From: Bacillus sp. ISL-45
GTDB taxonomy: Bacteria > Bacillota > Bacilli > Bacillales > Cytobacillaceae
Length of the DNA: 64,000 nt
Reading direction: 5' to 3'
Assembly (NCBI RefSeq): GCF_018613195.1
Contig: NZ_JAGGQQ010000008.1
Span: 349,567-413,566 of the forward strand
Numbering within the stretch: position 1 is the stretch's first letter; every line of letters begins with the position of its first letter. Below the pieces are notes generated by a model, which was not told the DNA's origin, ran no database searches, and saw nothing but the letters and a program-made list of their open reading frames with translations. Both the position numbers and the translations under genes were made by a program. Positions 26,442 to 35,177 of this stretch are shown one piece after another.

Positions 26442-26889
26442 TATGCCGCTCCCCGCTCATGCTTTTTTCATTAACCTCAAACCGTCCGTTCTCAAAACCC
26501 TCGCCAGTTTGCCCTCTGCTTATATGTTGTTGGTCCTGGAATTGAGAATTCTTCAAGTCCTCGATTTCCTTGGAAAGGTAGGCAACCTCCTGCACAAGAT
26601 CAATCAGTTTGCTTTGCTGACGCGAAAAAGCAATCGTATGATACATCAATAAAGATAAGACGACAAAAAAGGCAATCAAGAAAATAAGCGATGGCATATA
26701 GCTGACACCGATTGCCACAGCTAGACGATTTAGAGATGGCAGGCTAAAAGCGACGACCAATGCTCCAATCGCAAACATCATCCACATAAATGCCTGCTGA
26801 TCATGCAGCCGGTGCTTGGAGGTGAGCCAGAGCACCTGAAGCAGGAAAAAGACCGCAGCTAAAATAGCGATAAGTTGAACCGTGTTCAT
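26428..26889 (-). CDS. DUF2304 membrane protein
   Basis: 153 residues with three membrane segments near the N-terminus (IAILAAVFFLLQVLWL, FMWMMFAIGALVVAFSL and MPSLIFLIAFFVVLSLLMYHTIAF), then a helical, probably coiled-coil tail (QQSKLIDLVQEVAYLSKEIEDLK). DUF2304 proteins are commonly encoded beside GT2 polyprenyl-phosphate glycosyltransferases, as here (9-base gap). Their job is unknown; anchoring or partnering the soluble GT2 is plausible. Confidence 0.8.
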   Translation of the reverse strand: MNTVQLIAILAAVFFLLQVLWLTSKHRLHDQQAFMWMMFAIGALVVAFSLPSLNRLAVAIGVSYMPSLIFLIAFFVVLSLLMYHTIAFSRQQSKLIDLVQEVAYLSKEIEDLKNSQFQDQQHISRGQTGEGFENGRFEVNEKSMSGERHNEHS

Positions 26890-26898
26890 GTAGCCCTC

Positions 26899-27588
26899 CT
26901 AAAAAACCGACCGTATGATAGAGAAGAATGTCACCTTCATCATATAGTACATGGATTTTACCGGTGTAATCGAAGATTGGCCGCCTTGACGGGCATTCAT
27001 CTCCACCTTCATTTCCTTTATTTTATATCCTTTATGGGCAAGCTTAACCAGAACTTCTACCTCAGGATAATCAATCGGATAGTAATTCGCGAACTCCTCA
27101 ATGATTCGACGGTTGACCACCCTGTAGCCGGAAGTCGGGTCCATCACTTTAATTCCTGCCAGTAAGCGGATCATATAGTAAAAATAAAAAATTCCAATTC
27201 TACGGATCAGGCTTCCTTTATAGGCTGTTTTCTCAACAAAACGAGACCCGATCACCATATCGTAGCCGGACCGTCCGATTTCTGTCACAAGGTTGCGCAA
27301 ATCAGCAGGATTGTGCTGGCCGTCAGCATCGAGCTGGATGGCATAATCATAGCCGTGCCGCTGAGCATATTTGTACCCTGTCTGCATAGCGCCGCCTATT
27401 CCCAAGTTAACCGGGAGATTAACGTAGTTGAAGTGGTTATCTTTTAAAATTTGTGCCGTGCGGTCTTTTGATCCATCGTTGACAACGAGATAATCATAAT
27501 CGCAGGAGTTGATCAGGTTTGTCACTGTATGAAAAATGGCTTCTTCTTCATTGTATGCAGGAATGATGATCAGCACTTTTTTATGCAT
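26899..27588 (-). CDS. GT2-family glycosyltransferase (polyprenyl-phosphate type)
   Basis: The 229-residue GT-A enzyme starts with VLIIIPAYNEEEAIFHTVTNL, then YLVVNDGSKDRT, YAIQLDADGQHNP (the DxD metal site) and MDPTSGYRVVNRRIIEEF. It lacks the C-terminal membrane helices of CsbB/GtrB, which the adjacent DUF2304 protein may replace. It likely transfers a sugar from a nucleotide donor to undecaprenyl phosphate on the cytoplasmic face. The GT-C enzyme encoded divergently could use that lipid donor outside. Confidence 0.85.
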   Translation of the reverse strand: MHKKVLIIIPAYNEEEAIFHTVTNLINSCDYDYLVVNDGSKDRTAQILKDNHFNYVNLPVNLGIGGAMQTGYKYAQRHGYDYAIQLDADGQHNPADLRNLVTEIGRSGYDMVIGSRFVEKTAYKGSLIRRIGIFYFYYMIRLLAGIKVMDPTSGYRVVNRRIIEEFANYYPIDYPEVEVLVKLAHKGYKIKEMKVEMNARQGGQSSITPVKSMYYMMKVTFFSIIRSVF

Positions 27589-27737
27589 TGCATGGCTCCT
27601 TTGTTTGTACTCGCTTCAAAGTATATCAAATTCATTCACCATAAGCGAAGAGAATTCTGATAGACTCACGCTTTTGCAGTCTTCCATTTTAGTGTATCCT
27701 TATTTTGATACAAGACTGACAAAGGTAGGTAAATCAA

Positions 27738-28946
27738 TTGAAGCGTATTTTTGAAAAAATAGGGCCAATCCATTACTTGCTGCTCTTTTTATTCATAGAG
27801 GCGTGTCTGCTTCTATATATAAAGGCAGGACCGCAGCCGCCCATGGTTATCACGCCTGATGGCAAACTCTATTACAACCTGGCAGAGAACCTTGTTAATG
27901 GCAAAGGGCTGATCAATACGGTCAGGGAAGAGGACATTATTGTACCGCCGCTTTTCTCACTTATCCTGGCACCATTCGTGCTGCTCTTTGACAGCGGCAC
28001 ACCATTCATCGTATTCCAATACATCTTGTTTGCGGCGAACGGTGTATACATCAGCTTCCTTGCTGGAAAGATATTCAGATCCCAGCTGGCTGCAATCCTG
28101 ACGGGAATCATGTACGCTGTCCATCCCGTTATTTTGTTGAATGGACCACAATATTTGCTGACAGAAACTATTTTCATCAGCTTTTTATTAGTAGTCTTAC
28201 ATCTTGGCATCAACTGGATCACTGCAGAAAACAAACAAAAACCATTTTTTCTGCTCCTGTTCGTATTGACTCTGAGCCTGTTATTCAGGCCGCATCTTTT
28301 ATTCATGTTCCCAATCGTATTGCTGTTTGTGTTGTTTTTCATCGTAAAAAGAAAGCAGAAACTGATCTCGCTCACGGCTTTCCTTATCCCAGTCGTCCTG
28401 CTGCTCTTGAATGGCTGGCATAACCAGCAGCTGCATGGAGAGTTTGTGACCCTTGAAAATTACAGCGGGATGAACCTTTATATTGCGAACAATCCAGAGT
28501 CTGATATAGGTTTTTATAACTCAAGCATGCTCCCCGATTATGTCGGTCCGATTTTTCATGAATTAAAGGACGTTCCGCTGTCGGAAAAAAGCGCTATTTT
28601 AAAAGAAGTTGCCTTCGACTATATTTTTAGCCATCCAGTCGAAACGGCAAAACGAGTTATCGCTAAATTCTTCTTATTTTTCAAAGGAATTTTCTTGATC
28701 GACTGGGTTACGATCATTTTAAGCATCGCGGGTCTATTGCTGGCATTTCTAAAGCTGAAGGAAAATCGCATTCTGCTGATTTTTATCCTTCTGTATATTT
28801 TGGGATTCGCAGCGCTTACTTCAGCAGGATTGCTAGTGGGGGGACAGCGGTACCGGACACCAATCATTCCAGTATACCTGCCTTTTGCGGCATTTATAAT
28901 ATCACATTTGTCCGGCAGAATTTTTTCAGGAAGAAATAATTTATAA
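27738..28946 (+). CDS. GT-C (GT39/ArnT-like) membrane glycosyltransferase
   Basis: The 402-residue protein has about ten hydrophobic segments and an early acidic motif in the first extracellular loop (ITPDGKLYYNLAENLVNGKGL), typical of GT-C enzymes that take sugars from polyprenyl phosphates. The C-terminal RYRTPIIPVYLPFAAF motif is also typical. It starts with TTG at 27738 with GGTAGGT upstream. It is divergent from the GT2/DUF2304/SMR set, and together they form a plausible wall- or protein-glycosylation pathway. The acceptor is unknown; S-layer proteins or wall polymers encoded nearby are candidates. Confidence 0.75.
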   Translation: MKRIFEKIGPIHYLLLFLFIEACLLLYIKAGPQPPMVITPDGKLYYNLAENLVNGKGLINTVREEDIIVPPLFSLILAPFVLLFDSGTPFIVFQYILFAANGVYISFLAGKIFRSQLAAILTGIMYAVHPVILLNGPQYLLTETIFISFLLVVLHLGINWITAENKQKPFFLLLFVLTLSLLFRPHLLFMFPIVLLFVLFFIVKRKQKLISLTAFLIPVVLLLLNGWHNQQLHGEFVTLENYSGMNLYIANNPESDIGFYNSSMLPDYVGPIFHELKDVPLSEKSAILKEVAFDYIFSHPVETAKRVIAKFFLFFKGIFLIDWVTIILSIAGLLLAFLKLKENRILLIFILLYILGFAALTSAGLLVGGQRYRTPIIPVYLPFAAFIISHLSGRIFSGRNNL

Positions 28947-28952
28947 GAGGGA

Positions 28953-28977
28953 GGACAGGCGGATTTGCCTGTCCTTT
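28953..28977 (+). terminator. Terminator of the GT-C gene
   Basis: GGACAGGC pairs with GCCTGTCC (28953-28960/28966-28973), followed by TTTT. Confidence 0.8.
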
Positions 28978-29083
28978 TGATTGTTTTATTATCGAACAGC
29001 TTTTAGTCTTTAAAGCAGCTAAATACAATGATTGTACCAAGTAACATAGTTTCCGAAATAACCTTTATCCTAAAAAAGTGCAT

Positions 29084-29117
29084 AAAAAAACCCCCGTCTT
29101 TTACCAGAAGAAGGGGG
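29084..29117 (-). terminator. Minus-strand terminator downstream of the LCP gene
   Basis: CCCCCGTCTT (29091-29100) pairs imperfectly with AGAAGAAGGGGG (29106-29117); seven As at 29084-29090 give Ts on the minus strand. The remaining AT-rich 29118-29342 holds no gene I can support. Confidence 0.6.
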
Positions 29118-29342
29118 AAGCCCAAAATGGCTATTCAACCAAAATCTAATATATCTTACGCTTGCTAACTAAGTTTTATTAGGGTCATTCATTATGGTAA
29201 AATAAAGAATTATGTGTAAAAAAATATCAAAATACACTGTATTAACCATATTTATAGGGAAATAACTCTAGTATTTGGATAATTCTAGTTGAAAAACAGT
29301 AAAGAAAAAACTGGATTTTGAGGATTTTTTCCTAAAAAATTT

Positions 29343-30275
29343 TTATTTTTTTATCCCCAAGTGTGATTTAAACTCTTCCTGAACCCTTTGTTTTTCAGCA
29401 TCATCCACCTGGTAATAGTATATTCCATCGATTTTTCCGCCCGTTCCCTTCAACTCGATTTCCTCGATTTGCTTGCCGGCGTTTTTGTATTTAGATTGAA
29501 TATCATACATCTCGCTAAGTGTAAGGTTTGTTTTAACATTGTTGCCTAAAGCCGTAAGTATTTCATCGTAGTTCCCTAAAGAAGAAAGTCTGGCCCCCTT
29601 GCGGATTACCGCGCGGATGATTTCCCTTTGTCTTTGCTGTCGGCCGAAGTCGCCTCTCGGATCCTCGTATCTCATTCTCGAGTAAGCAAGCGCCTTTTTT
29701 CCGTCAAGATCAATTTCACCCTTGGGGAACTCATAGCCTCCATATTTAAAGCTGAAGTCGTTTAGAACAGTAACACCGCCAACGGCGTCAACAATCTCTA
29801 AAAACCCTTCCATATTGACCTGTAAATAATAATCAAGGGGGATATCAAGCAGGTTTTCCACGGTATCCATCGAGATTTCTGCACCGCCGAAAGCATAAGC
29901 GTGGTTAATTTTGTCCTGAAAGCCTTTTCCGATAATTTCTGTTCTTGTATCCCTGGGTATGCTCAGCATTTTTACAGAGTTCAGATCAGGATTTACCGTA
30001 ACCACGACCATCGTATCGGATCGGCCGCTGTCACCGTCGCGCTCATCAACTCCAAGCATTAGTACCGAGAAAGGTTCTTTTTTTTCAAGTGTAATGGGTG
30101 TAGCCCTTTTTTTGGATTTTTCCCGGCTGATTGGCTCGTGTATGGAATCCACTGTCTTGGTTACTGAGTTATATAGTGAATAAGAGTATATACCGATTGC
30201 TGAAATTGTTAATAGGAAGAACGCAATCAAAATTCGTCTCCAAATCTTTCTATTGCCTTTGGCATTGCGGGTCAT
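29343..30275 (-). CDS. LytR-CpsA-Psr family transferase
   Basis: 310 residues with one N-terminal membrane helix (ILIAFFLLTISAIGIYSYSL) and an LCP domain: FSVLMLGVDERDGDSGRSDTMVVV, KMLSIPRDTRTEI, then KINHAYAFGG, and KALAYSRMRYEDPRGDFGRQQRQ. LCP enzymes move wall teichoic acid or secondary wall polymers from undecaprenyl carriers to peptidoglycan. A GGAGG site precedes the ATG. A second LCP gene lies at 46.9 kb, so each may serve a different polymer or they may overlap. Confidence 0.9.
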   Translation of the reverse strand: MTRNAKGNRKIWRRILIAFFLLTISAIGIYSYSLYNSVTKTVDSIHEPISREKSKKRATPITLEKKEPFSVLMLGVDERDGDSGRSDTMVVVTVNPDLNSVKMLSIPRDTRTEIIGKGFQDKINHAYAFGGAEISMDTVENLLDIPLDYYLQVNMEGFLEIVDAVGGVTVLNDFSFKYGGYEFPKGEIDLDGKKALAYSRMRYEDPRGDFGRQQRQREIIRAVIRKGARLSSLGNYDEILTALGNNVKTNLTLSEMYDIQSKYKNAGKQIEEIELKGTGGKIDGIYYYQVDDAEKQRVQEEFKSHLGIKK

Positions 30276-30573
30276 GTGAAAAAAACCTCCGATTTAATAT
30301 GCTCATCTTATCCTTTACAAGATATTTGTGCTTTAAAACAAAAATATGCGGGAAGGAATATTTGGTGTGAAAAAATACTTGCATTCTATCAAGCGGGAGT
30401 ATGCGGATTTACCTTTTAAAGGAGTTGTTGCATGGTTGATTGATACTATATTATATTCCCTATTAAATAGGGAATATTTACATGTATTAGAAAAACTTTA
30501 AATTTGCTAAAATCTTTTTAGCAAGAATTGGTTTCTTGTAAAATATCACCTTATTATTCCAGGAGGAATTACA
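30276..30573 (+). promoter_or_regulatory. Intergenic region with two inverted repeats upstream of the SLH gene
   Basis: ATATTCCCTAT-TAA-ATAGGGAATAT (30453-30477) is a perfect 11-bp inverted repeat and TTGCTAAAA-TCT-TTTTAGCAA (30504-30524) a perfect 9-bp one. Both lie just before the SLH protein start and could be an operator and an mRNA-stabilising 5' hairpin, as known for S-layer genes. The rest of the region holds no gene I can support. Confidence 0.45.
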
Positions 30574-31539
30574 TTGGCAAATCGTTCTTTTAACAAATTT
30601 TTAGCAGCAGGGACCTCTGCGGCGATTGTCGTTTCTGCGGTTGCACCGGCAGCGTTGGCTCACGATAATCATGTATTTACAGATGTAAGCGGTAACTATG
30701 AAGAAGCTGTTTATTCTCTTCATGATTGGGGCATTGTCAACGGCAAGTCAGATACTACTTTCGGTACAAACCTTAACTTAACTCGTGGGGATGCAGCTGT
30801 CATCATGGCAAACGCTCTTGGCCTTGATACTGAAAGTGCACCCGCTGCTGGTTTTACTGACCTTATTCCTCGTATTGAAGGATCTGTAAATGCGTTGGCT
30901 GAAGCAGGGATTATTTCCGGCGTTGGCAATGGAAAATTTGCTCCGAATGAGCCTTTGACTCGAGGTGCGATGGCGAAAATTCTTGTTTTAGGATTCGGAC
31001 TTGAGGACTTTGCTGTTGAAACCCCATTTAAAGATGCAGTAGGAGCATTTGGGCCTTATATCGAGTCATTATATGGAACTGAGATCACGTTCGGTAAGAC
31101 AAAGGATTCTTTTGGTACGAACATGAACATCACTCGTGGTGATTTTGCCAACCTCCTGTATAGAACTTTCATGTTCATCGACGAAAATATTTACTTCCCA
31201 TATGCAGTAACTTCTGAATTTTTGGATTCAAATACATTGAAGGTTACTTTGGAAGAAGCGGCACCTGTGGAATACACACCTCAGGATGTTGCAGAAGGCC
31301 TCTTGATCTATATTGAAAACGAAGATGGATCCGTGACGATGCCTTCTATGGCAAATGCTGTTCTTTCAGAAGACCGCATGACAGTAACATTTGATATCTC
31401 ACCAGACCTGGCTGGCAAAAAAGGAATCATCTATGTAGATGACATCGAACAGACCTTCGATTTCACAGTCAAATCTACGCCAGTATCAATCAATATCGAT
31501 ACAAAAGGAACAAGCACAACAGGCACAGCACTACTTTAA
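30574..31539 (+). CDS. SLH-domain surface protein
   Basis: The 321-residue secreted protein has a signal peptide (to about APAALA, residue 29) and three SLH repeats covering roughly residues 33-205, each with an FxD and an LTRGD/LTRGA-like motif. A C-terminal beta-rich domain of about 115 residues (SEFLDSNTLKVTLEEAAP) has no family I recognise. SLH repeats bind the pyruvylated secondary wall polymer, so this is a small S-layer-associated protein. The start is TTG with a perfect AGGAGG. The stop lies inside a REP-like palindrome. Confidence 0.85.
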   Translation: MANRSFNKFLAAGTSAAIVVSAVAPAALAHDNHVFTDVSGNYEEAVYSLHDWGIVNGKSDTTFGTNLNLTRGDAAVIMANALGLDTESAPAAGFTDLIPRIEGSVNALAEAGIISGVGNGKFAPNEPLTRGAMAKILVLGFGLEDFAVETPFKDAVGAFGPYIESLYGTEITFGKTKDSFGTNMNITRGDFANLLYRTFMFIDENIYFPYAVTSEFLDSNTLKVTLEEAAPVEYTPQDVAEGLLIYIENEDGSVTMPSMANAVLSEDRMTVTFDISPDLAGKKGIIYVDDIEQTFDFTVKSTPVSINIDTKGTSTTGTALL

Positions 31540-31609
31540 CGCATAAAACCCCTGGGGGTCTGACCCCCAGGGGTTTTATGCGTTAAAGCGTTGGGGGTCA
31601 GACCCCCAA
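31534..31609. repeat. REP-like palindromes, second cluster (two copies)
   Basis: 31534-31588 is a perfect inverted repeat of 27-bp arms around a T, with core GGGGGTCTGACCCCC. 31591-31609 is TTGGGGGTC-A-GACCCCCAA in the reverse orientation. The first overlaps the SLH gene's stop codon, and GCGTTAAAGC separates the two. Confidence 0.85.
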
Positions 31610-31626
31610 TGCTGTAATGCGGTGAT

Positions 31627-32684
31627 TTATGATTGTTCTTCTGTGATGTATTCGATTGTGAAGGTGTCTACTGCGCTCCAAACCAGGGTTTTGAGCAGGC
31701 CGTCTTTGTTGTTGATGTTATTTACGTAGTAGCCGTTCACTCTGCTGAGCAGGATGGAATAGGCCTGGTCTGCTGGCTTTTTTAGCATATAGTCGCTATA
31801 TTTGCTGTCCCAATAACTGATTGCGAACATGATGATTTCTTTCTTTTCAACCGAGGTCATCTACTGCCACATAAATCCATCAAGGTAAGCAAGCGATTCG
31901 TACTGGAATGTCATGTACAGCCCCTGCAGATAGTAGGCGATATCATATTCAAAAACTTCCCCGTCATCATAGGTTACTAAAATTGTCTCTTCGTCGATCA
32001 GCTCAACACCGACAGCCTCTTCGATCATCATTTCCAGAATGATGCGGTTAAGTGCAAGCTCATAGTACTTCGATTCTTCCATTTTGAATCGATAGGTCAG
32101 CTTGGTGAAGGCTTCGCGAGTAGTCGGGTCATGCGGGAAATAATATTTTCCATTCCCTTCGATAAAGCCGATATCCTTCAAAAAAGCGACATGCGGCTGA
32201 GCCCAACTGAACACTTTTTGGATGTCTGCAAAACTTGCATCATATTCCAGCAGCACCACGAATTCTTCTAATCCCATCGCCCTTACAAACATCACTGCCA
32301 TTTCCTGGCGAGTAATTAAAGTGTTCGCCCCGAACAATGTCTTTGATTTTTCCGTAAGTAATTTCTGAATTTACAAGCGCGCCTACATATGGTCGCGACC
32401 AATCGGCCAGATCTGTGAATTGCGCAGCGGCCTTTGAATCTAATGGCAATTCCATGGCAAGAGAAAGCATTTTAGCGAATTGTTCCCTTGTCAAATTTTC
32501 TTTAGGCCTGAAGGTTCCATCAGCATATCCGGAAATTACATTGTTTTTCGCAAGCTCTTCTATGTAAAACTTCATGGGCGACCCGTCTATATCTCTAAAT
32601 GTCGCAGAAGCTCAAGGCAGAAGGGCTCGAGTACAAACCAAGCGCCATTGTAAAAGCAAGCAGCAATGCGGTGATTTTCCTCAT
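31627..32684 (-). pseudogene. SLH-domain surface protein, broken by two frameshifts and a stop
   Basis: Reading leftwards, ATG at 32684 starts a clear signal peptide (MRKITALLLAFTMALGLYSS). A frameshift near 32622 then moves the frame to SATFRDIDGSPMKFYIEELA and a first SLH repeat. A second shift near 32338 (after ITYGKIKD) is needed to reach LFGANTLITRQEMAVMFVRAM, a later SLH repeat. An in-frame TAG at 31861 splits the C-terminal part from a final stretch ending EYITEEQS. Repairing the three lesions gives one protein of about 350 residues, similar in size to the convergent intact SLH gene. Three lesions argue against simple sequencing error. Confidence 0.75.
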
Positions 32685-32916
32685 TATATTTCCCCCATTA
32701 AAATCTAGTAATCAGCTAAATTTTAAATATGAATCCTTGATAAATATATTGGTAATTAAAGGATAAATATAACTCAGAAAATGGCAATTATCAGGCTTTT
32801 TATGTAAAAATGCCTATTTATGTCCATCATTCACCAATCGACAAAAAATGTTTAATGTGGTAAAAATATTTTGGTAGATACAGATAATGGCAGATTACAT
32901 AATAGGGGGAAAAGAG

Positions 32917-34911
32917 TTGAAGTTTGTAAAGAAGGTAGTCGTCACATTAGCCGTAAGTCTTCTGTTCCTTCAGTCAGTAGCAGTGCATTCTGGGTTCGCA
33001 AGTATATTTGAACAATTCCAGGTATCACCAGGTGTTAAATACACTGAAAACAAGGAGTATATTAACAGTTACACACAGTCGATTAAAGTTCTTGAAGTAA
33101 ATCTTCAGGACCCATATACGAGGCTGGATGTTTCGATTCCGGAAATCGGGAAAATTTCGAGTACGACAGCGCAGGCGAAAGCAGTTCACCGTGCAGGCAA
33201 TAGAGTAGTAGGGGCGGTAAATGGTTCTTTTTTCGATACAAACACAAAACTGCCAATGTACCTTATTGCTCAAAATGATGTTTTGGTGAACTCCGGGATC
33301 ATCGCCTCTGGGCGTGACCAGTATGTGAATGAACCGATTGCATTTGGAATCAATGCGGCTGGCAAGGCACAAATCGAGCATTTTGACCTTGACCTGACTG
33401 CTGTCCATAATGGGTCAGCAGCTGAAATCACCAGCCTAAATAAAATCAGGAATAACGATAATTTAATTCTGTATACACCGGATTATATGGATGGATATAC
33501 GAATACCAATGCATTTGGATATGAGGTTATTTTTACAGGAGCTTCGAAAAATAAGAATCTAGCATTCGGTGATACCATCACTGGAACTGTCAGCGCTAAG
33601 CGCCTATATAATGATGCAACACCGACAAAAATCCCTGCGGACGGATTTGTCCTATCAGGACACGGTACTGCGATGGAATTTTTAAAATATATGCAGGTAG
33701 GAGAGCAGGTACAGATTTCAATTGGAATCGATGAGAAGTGGAAGGGCGCTAAATACATATTGGCAAGTGGCCCAAGGCTTGTGGATAATGGGGCTGTTTC
33801 CTTGAGCATAACTCCTACGAGCTCAAGGGCGACTGAGAGAGCACCAAGAACAGCCATTGCCGTTGACCGAACTTTGAGCAAGGTTTTCCTAGTCACTGTG
33901 GATGGAAGACAATCCGGTTATAGTAAAGGGATGAACCTGACAGAGTTCGCCCAGTATCTTGTAAAAATAGGGGCCTATAAAGCTATTAATCTAGATGGAG
34001 GCGGCTCGACTACGATGCTTGCCCGTGCATATGGAAATGATATGGCTACATTGATCAACCGGCCATCTGACGGCTGGGAAAGACCAGTGTCCACGACATT
34101 GCAGGCGATCAGCACTGCACCAGTTGGGGTCGAGACCAGCTTTGGCGTAGGACTTTCAAGTTCGTCTGTCAATGTCGGATCTACCATTACGGTTTCTCTT
34201 AAATACGTACTGGACCAATTTTACAACCCGCTGGCAAAGGATACGGCAAAATTAAAACTTTCCAGCACAATGGGCACTTTTGAAGGCAATACTCTAAAAA
34301 CGACTAAAGTTGGTGACGGTGTCATCGTCGCAACTTATGGTAACATGACAAAACAAATCCCGATTAAGGTGAAGAATGATTCTCCTTTTGTCGATATCCC
34401 AAGCACGCACAAATATTACCCAATCATCAAGTATTTATATGATCAGGAGGTTATTGCTGGGTACGCAGACAACACGTACAGGCCTGCCAACACGCTGAAG
34501 CGTATCGATGCAGCATTATTGCTTGTGAGGTCATTAAAGCTTGATACCACAAACGTGCAGGATGTAAACTTCCTTGATGTTCCGAAAACATACCGTTTTT
34601 ATAATGAAATAGCGGCAATTACGAATGCCGGAATTATATCAGGTAAACAAAACGGGACACTTTTCGACCCGAATGCACCATTAACAAGAGCAGAGATGGC
34701 CGTCATCCTGCAAAAAGGCTTTAAATTAGAGGGAACAGCAGTGACGCCATTTACAGATGTCCCTGAGCAAAGCTTCGCATACAATGCTATCTCAGCACTG
34801 TATGCAAACAAAATCACAGAAGGATACGGCACACTGTACAAGCCAGCAAACACAGTCGACCGCATCCAATACGCCCTATTCCTATACAGGGCACTGCAAA
34901 ACCAAAAATAA
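32917..34911 (+). CDS. SLH-anchored phosphodiester glycosidase (NAGPA/DUF2233 family)
   Basis: About 664 residues. It has a signal peptide (VVVTLAVSLLFLQSVAVHSG), an NAGPA domain (NGSFFDTNTKLP near residue 100 and the active-site-like AINLDGGGSTTML near 350), a linker with an Ig-like part, and three SLH repeats after about residue 490 (FVDIPSTHKYYPIIKYLYDQ and two more). NAGPA domains cleave sugar-phosphodiester bonds; bacterial versions act on exopolysaccharide or teichoic-acid-like polymers. TTG at 32917 is chosen, with AGGGGGA 6 bases upstream; the longer ATG at 32887 has no ribosome site. Confidence 0.8.
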   Translation: MKFVKKVVVTLAVSLLFLQSVAVHSGFASIFEQFQVSPGVKYTENKEYINSYTQSIKVLEVNLQDPYTRLDVSIPEIGKISSTTAQAKAVHRAGNRVVGAVNGSFFDTNTKLPMYLIAQNDVLVNSGIIASGRDQYVNEPIAFGINAAGKAQIEHFDLDLTAVHNGSAAEITSLNKIRNNDNLILYTPDYMDGYTNTNAFGYEVIFTGASKNKNLAFGDTITGTVSAKRLYNDATPTKIPADGFVLSGHGTAMEFLKYMQVGEQVQISIGIDEKWKGAKYILASGPRLVDNGAVSLSITPTSSRATERAPRTAIAVDRTLSKVFLVTVDGRQSGYSKGMNLTEFAQYLVKIGAYKAINLDGGGSTTMLARAYGNDMATLINRPSDGWERPVSTTLQAISTAPVGVETSFGVGLSSSSVNVGSTITVSLKYVLDQFYNPLAKDTAKLKLSSTMGTFEGNTLKTTKVGDGVIVATYGNMTKQIPIKVKNDSPFVDIPSTHKYYPIIKYLYDQEVIAGYADNTYRPANTLKRIDAALLLVRSLKLDTTNVQDVNFLDVPKTYRFYNEIAAITNAGIISGKQNGTLFDPNAPLTRAEMAVILQKGFKLEGTAVTPFTDVPEQSFAYNAISALYANKITEGYGTLYKPANTVDRIQYALFLYRALQNQK

Positions 34912-34935
34912 AAATTATAATATAGTATGAAAAAT

Positions 34936-35080
34936 TGGGGGTCAGTCCTTCAGTGCATTACCGCGCTGGGGGTCTGACCCCCATTCAGTTAATACGTTAA
35001 AGCACCGGGGGTCTGACCCCCATTCAGTTAATACGTTAAAGCACCGGGGGTCTGACCCCCAGTGGGTTAGTGCGTTAAAG
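34936..35080. repeat. REP-like cluster, third: three tandem 39-bp units
   Basis: GGGGGTCTGACCCCC occurs at 34968-34982, 35007-35021 and 35046-35060, exactly 39 bp apart. A decayed copy (GGGGGTCAGTCC) precedes them near 34937. Units are joined by ATTCAGTTAATACGTTAAAGCACC, here split as ATTCAGTTAATACG and TTAAAGCACC. It sits between the glycosidase and MBOAT genes. Confidence 0.88.
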
Positions 35081-35177
35081 CAGCTCTCTTTAGTCCCATA
35101 TTTCGGGATGAAATGACATTATTCTTTAATTTATGTATAATTGTGCAGTAAATATTTTTAATGAGGGTGCGTGTGCT

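Noticed and set aside
31618..31860. 77-residue minus-strand ORF as a separate gene
   Set aside because: It is in the same frame as the upstream SLH fragment, separated only by one TAG, and has no ribosome site of its own; better read as the pseudogene's C-terminus.
26018..35080. CRISPR array from the GGGGGTCTGACCCCC repeats
   Set aside because: The units are palindromic, irregularly dispersed, and where tandem (39 bp) their spacers are identical rather than unique; no cas genes are present.
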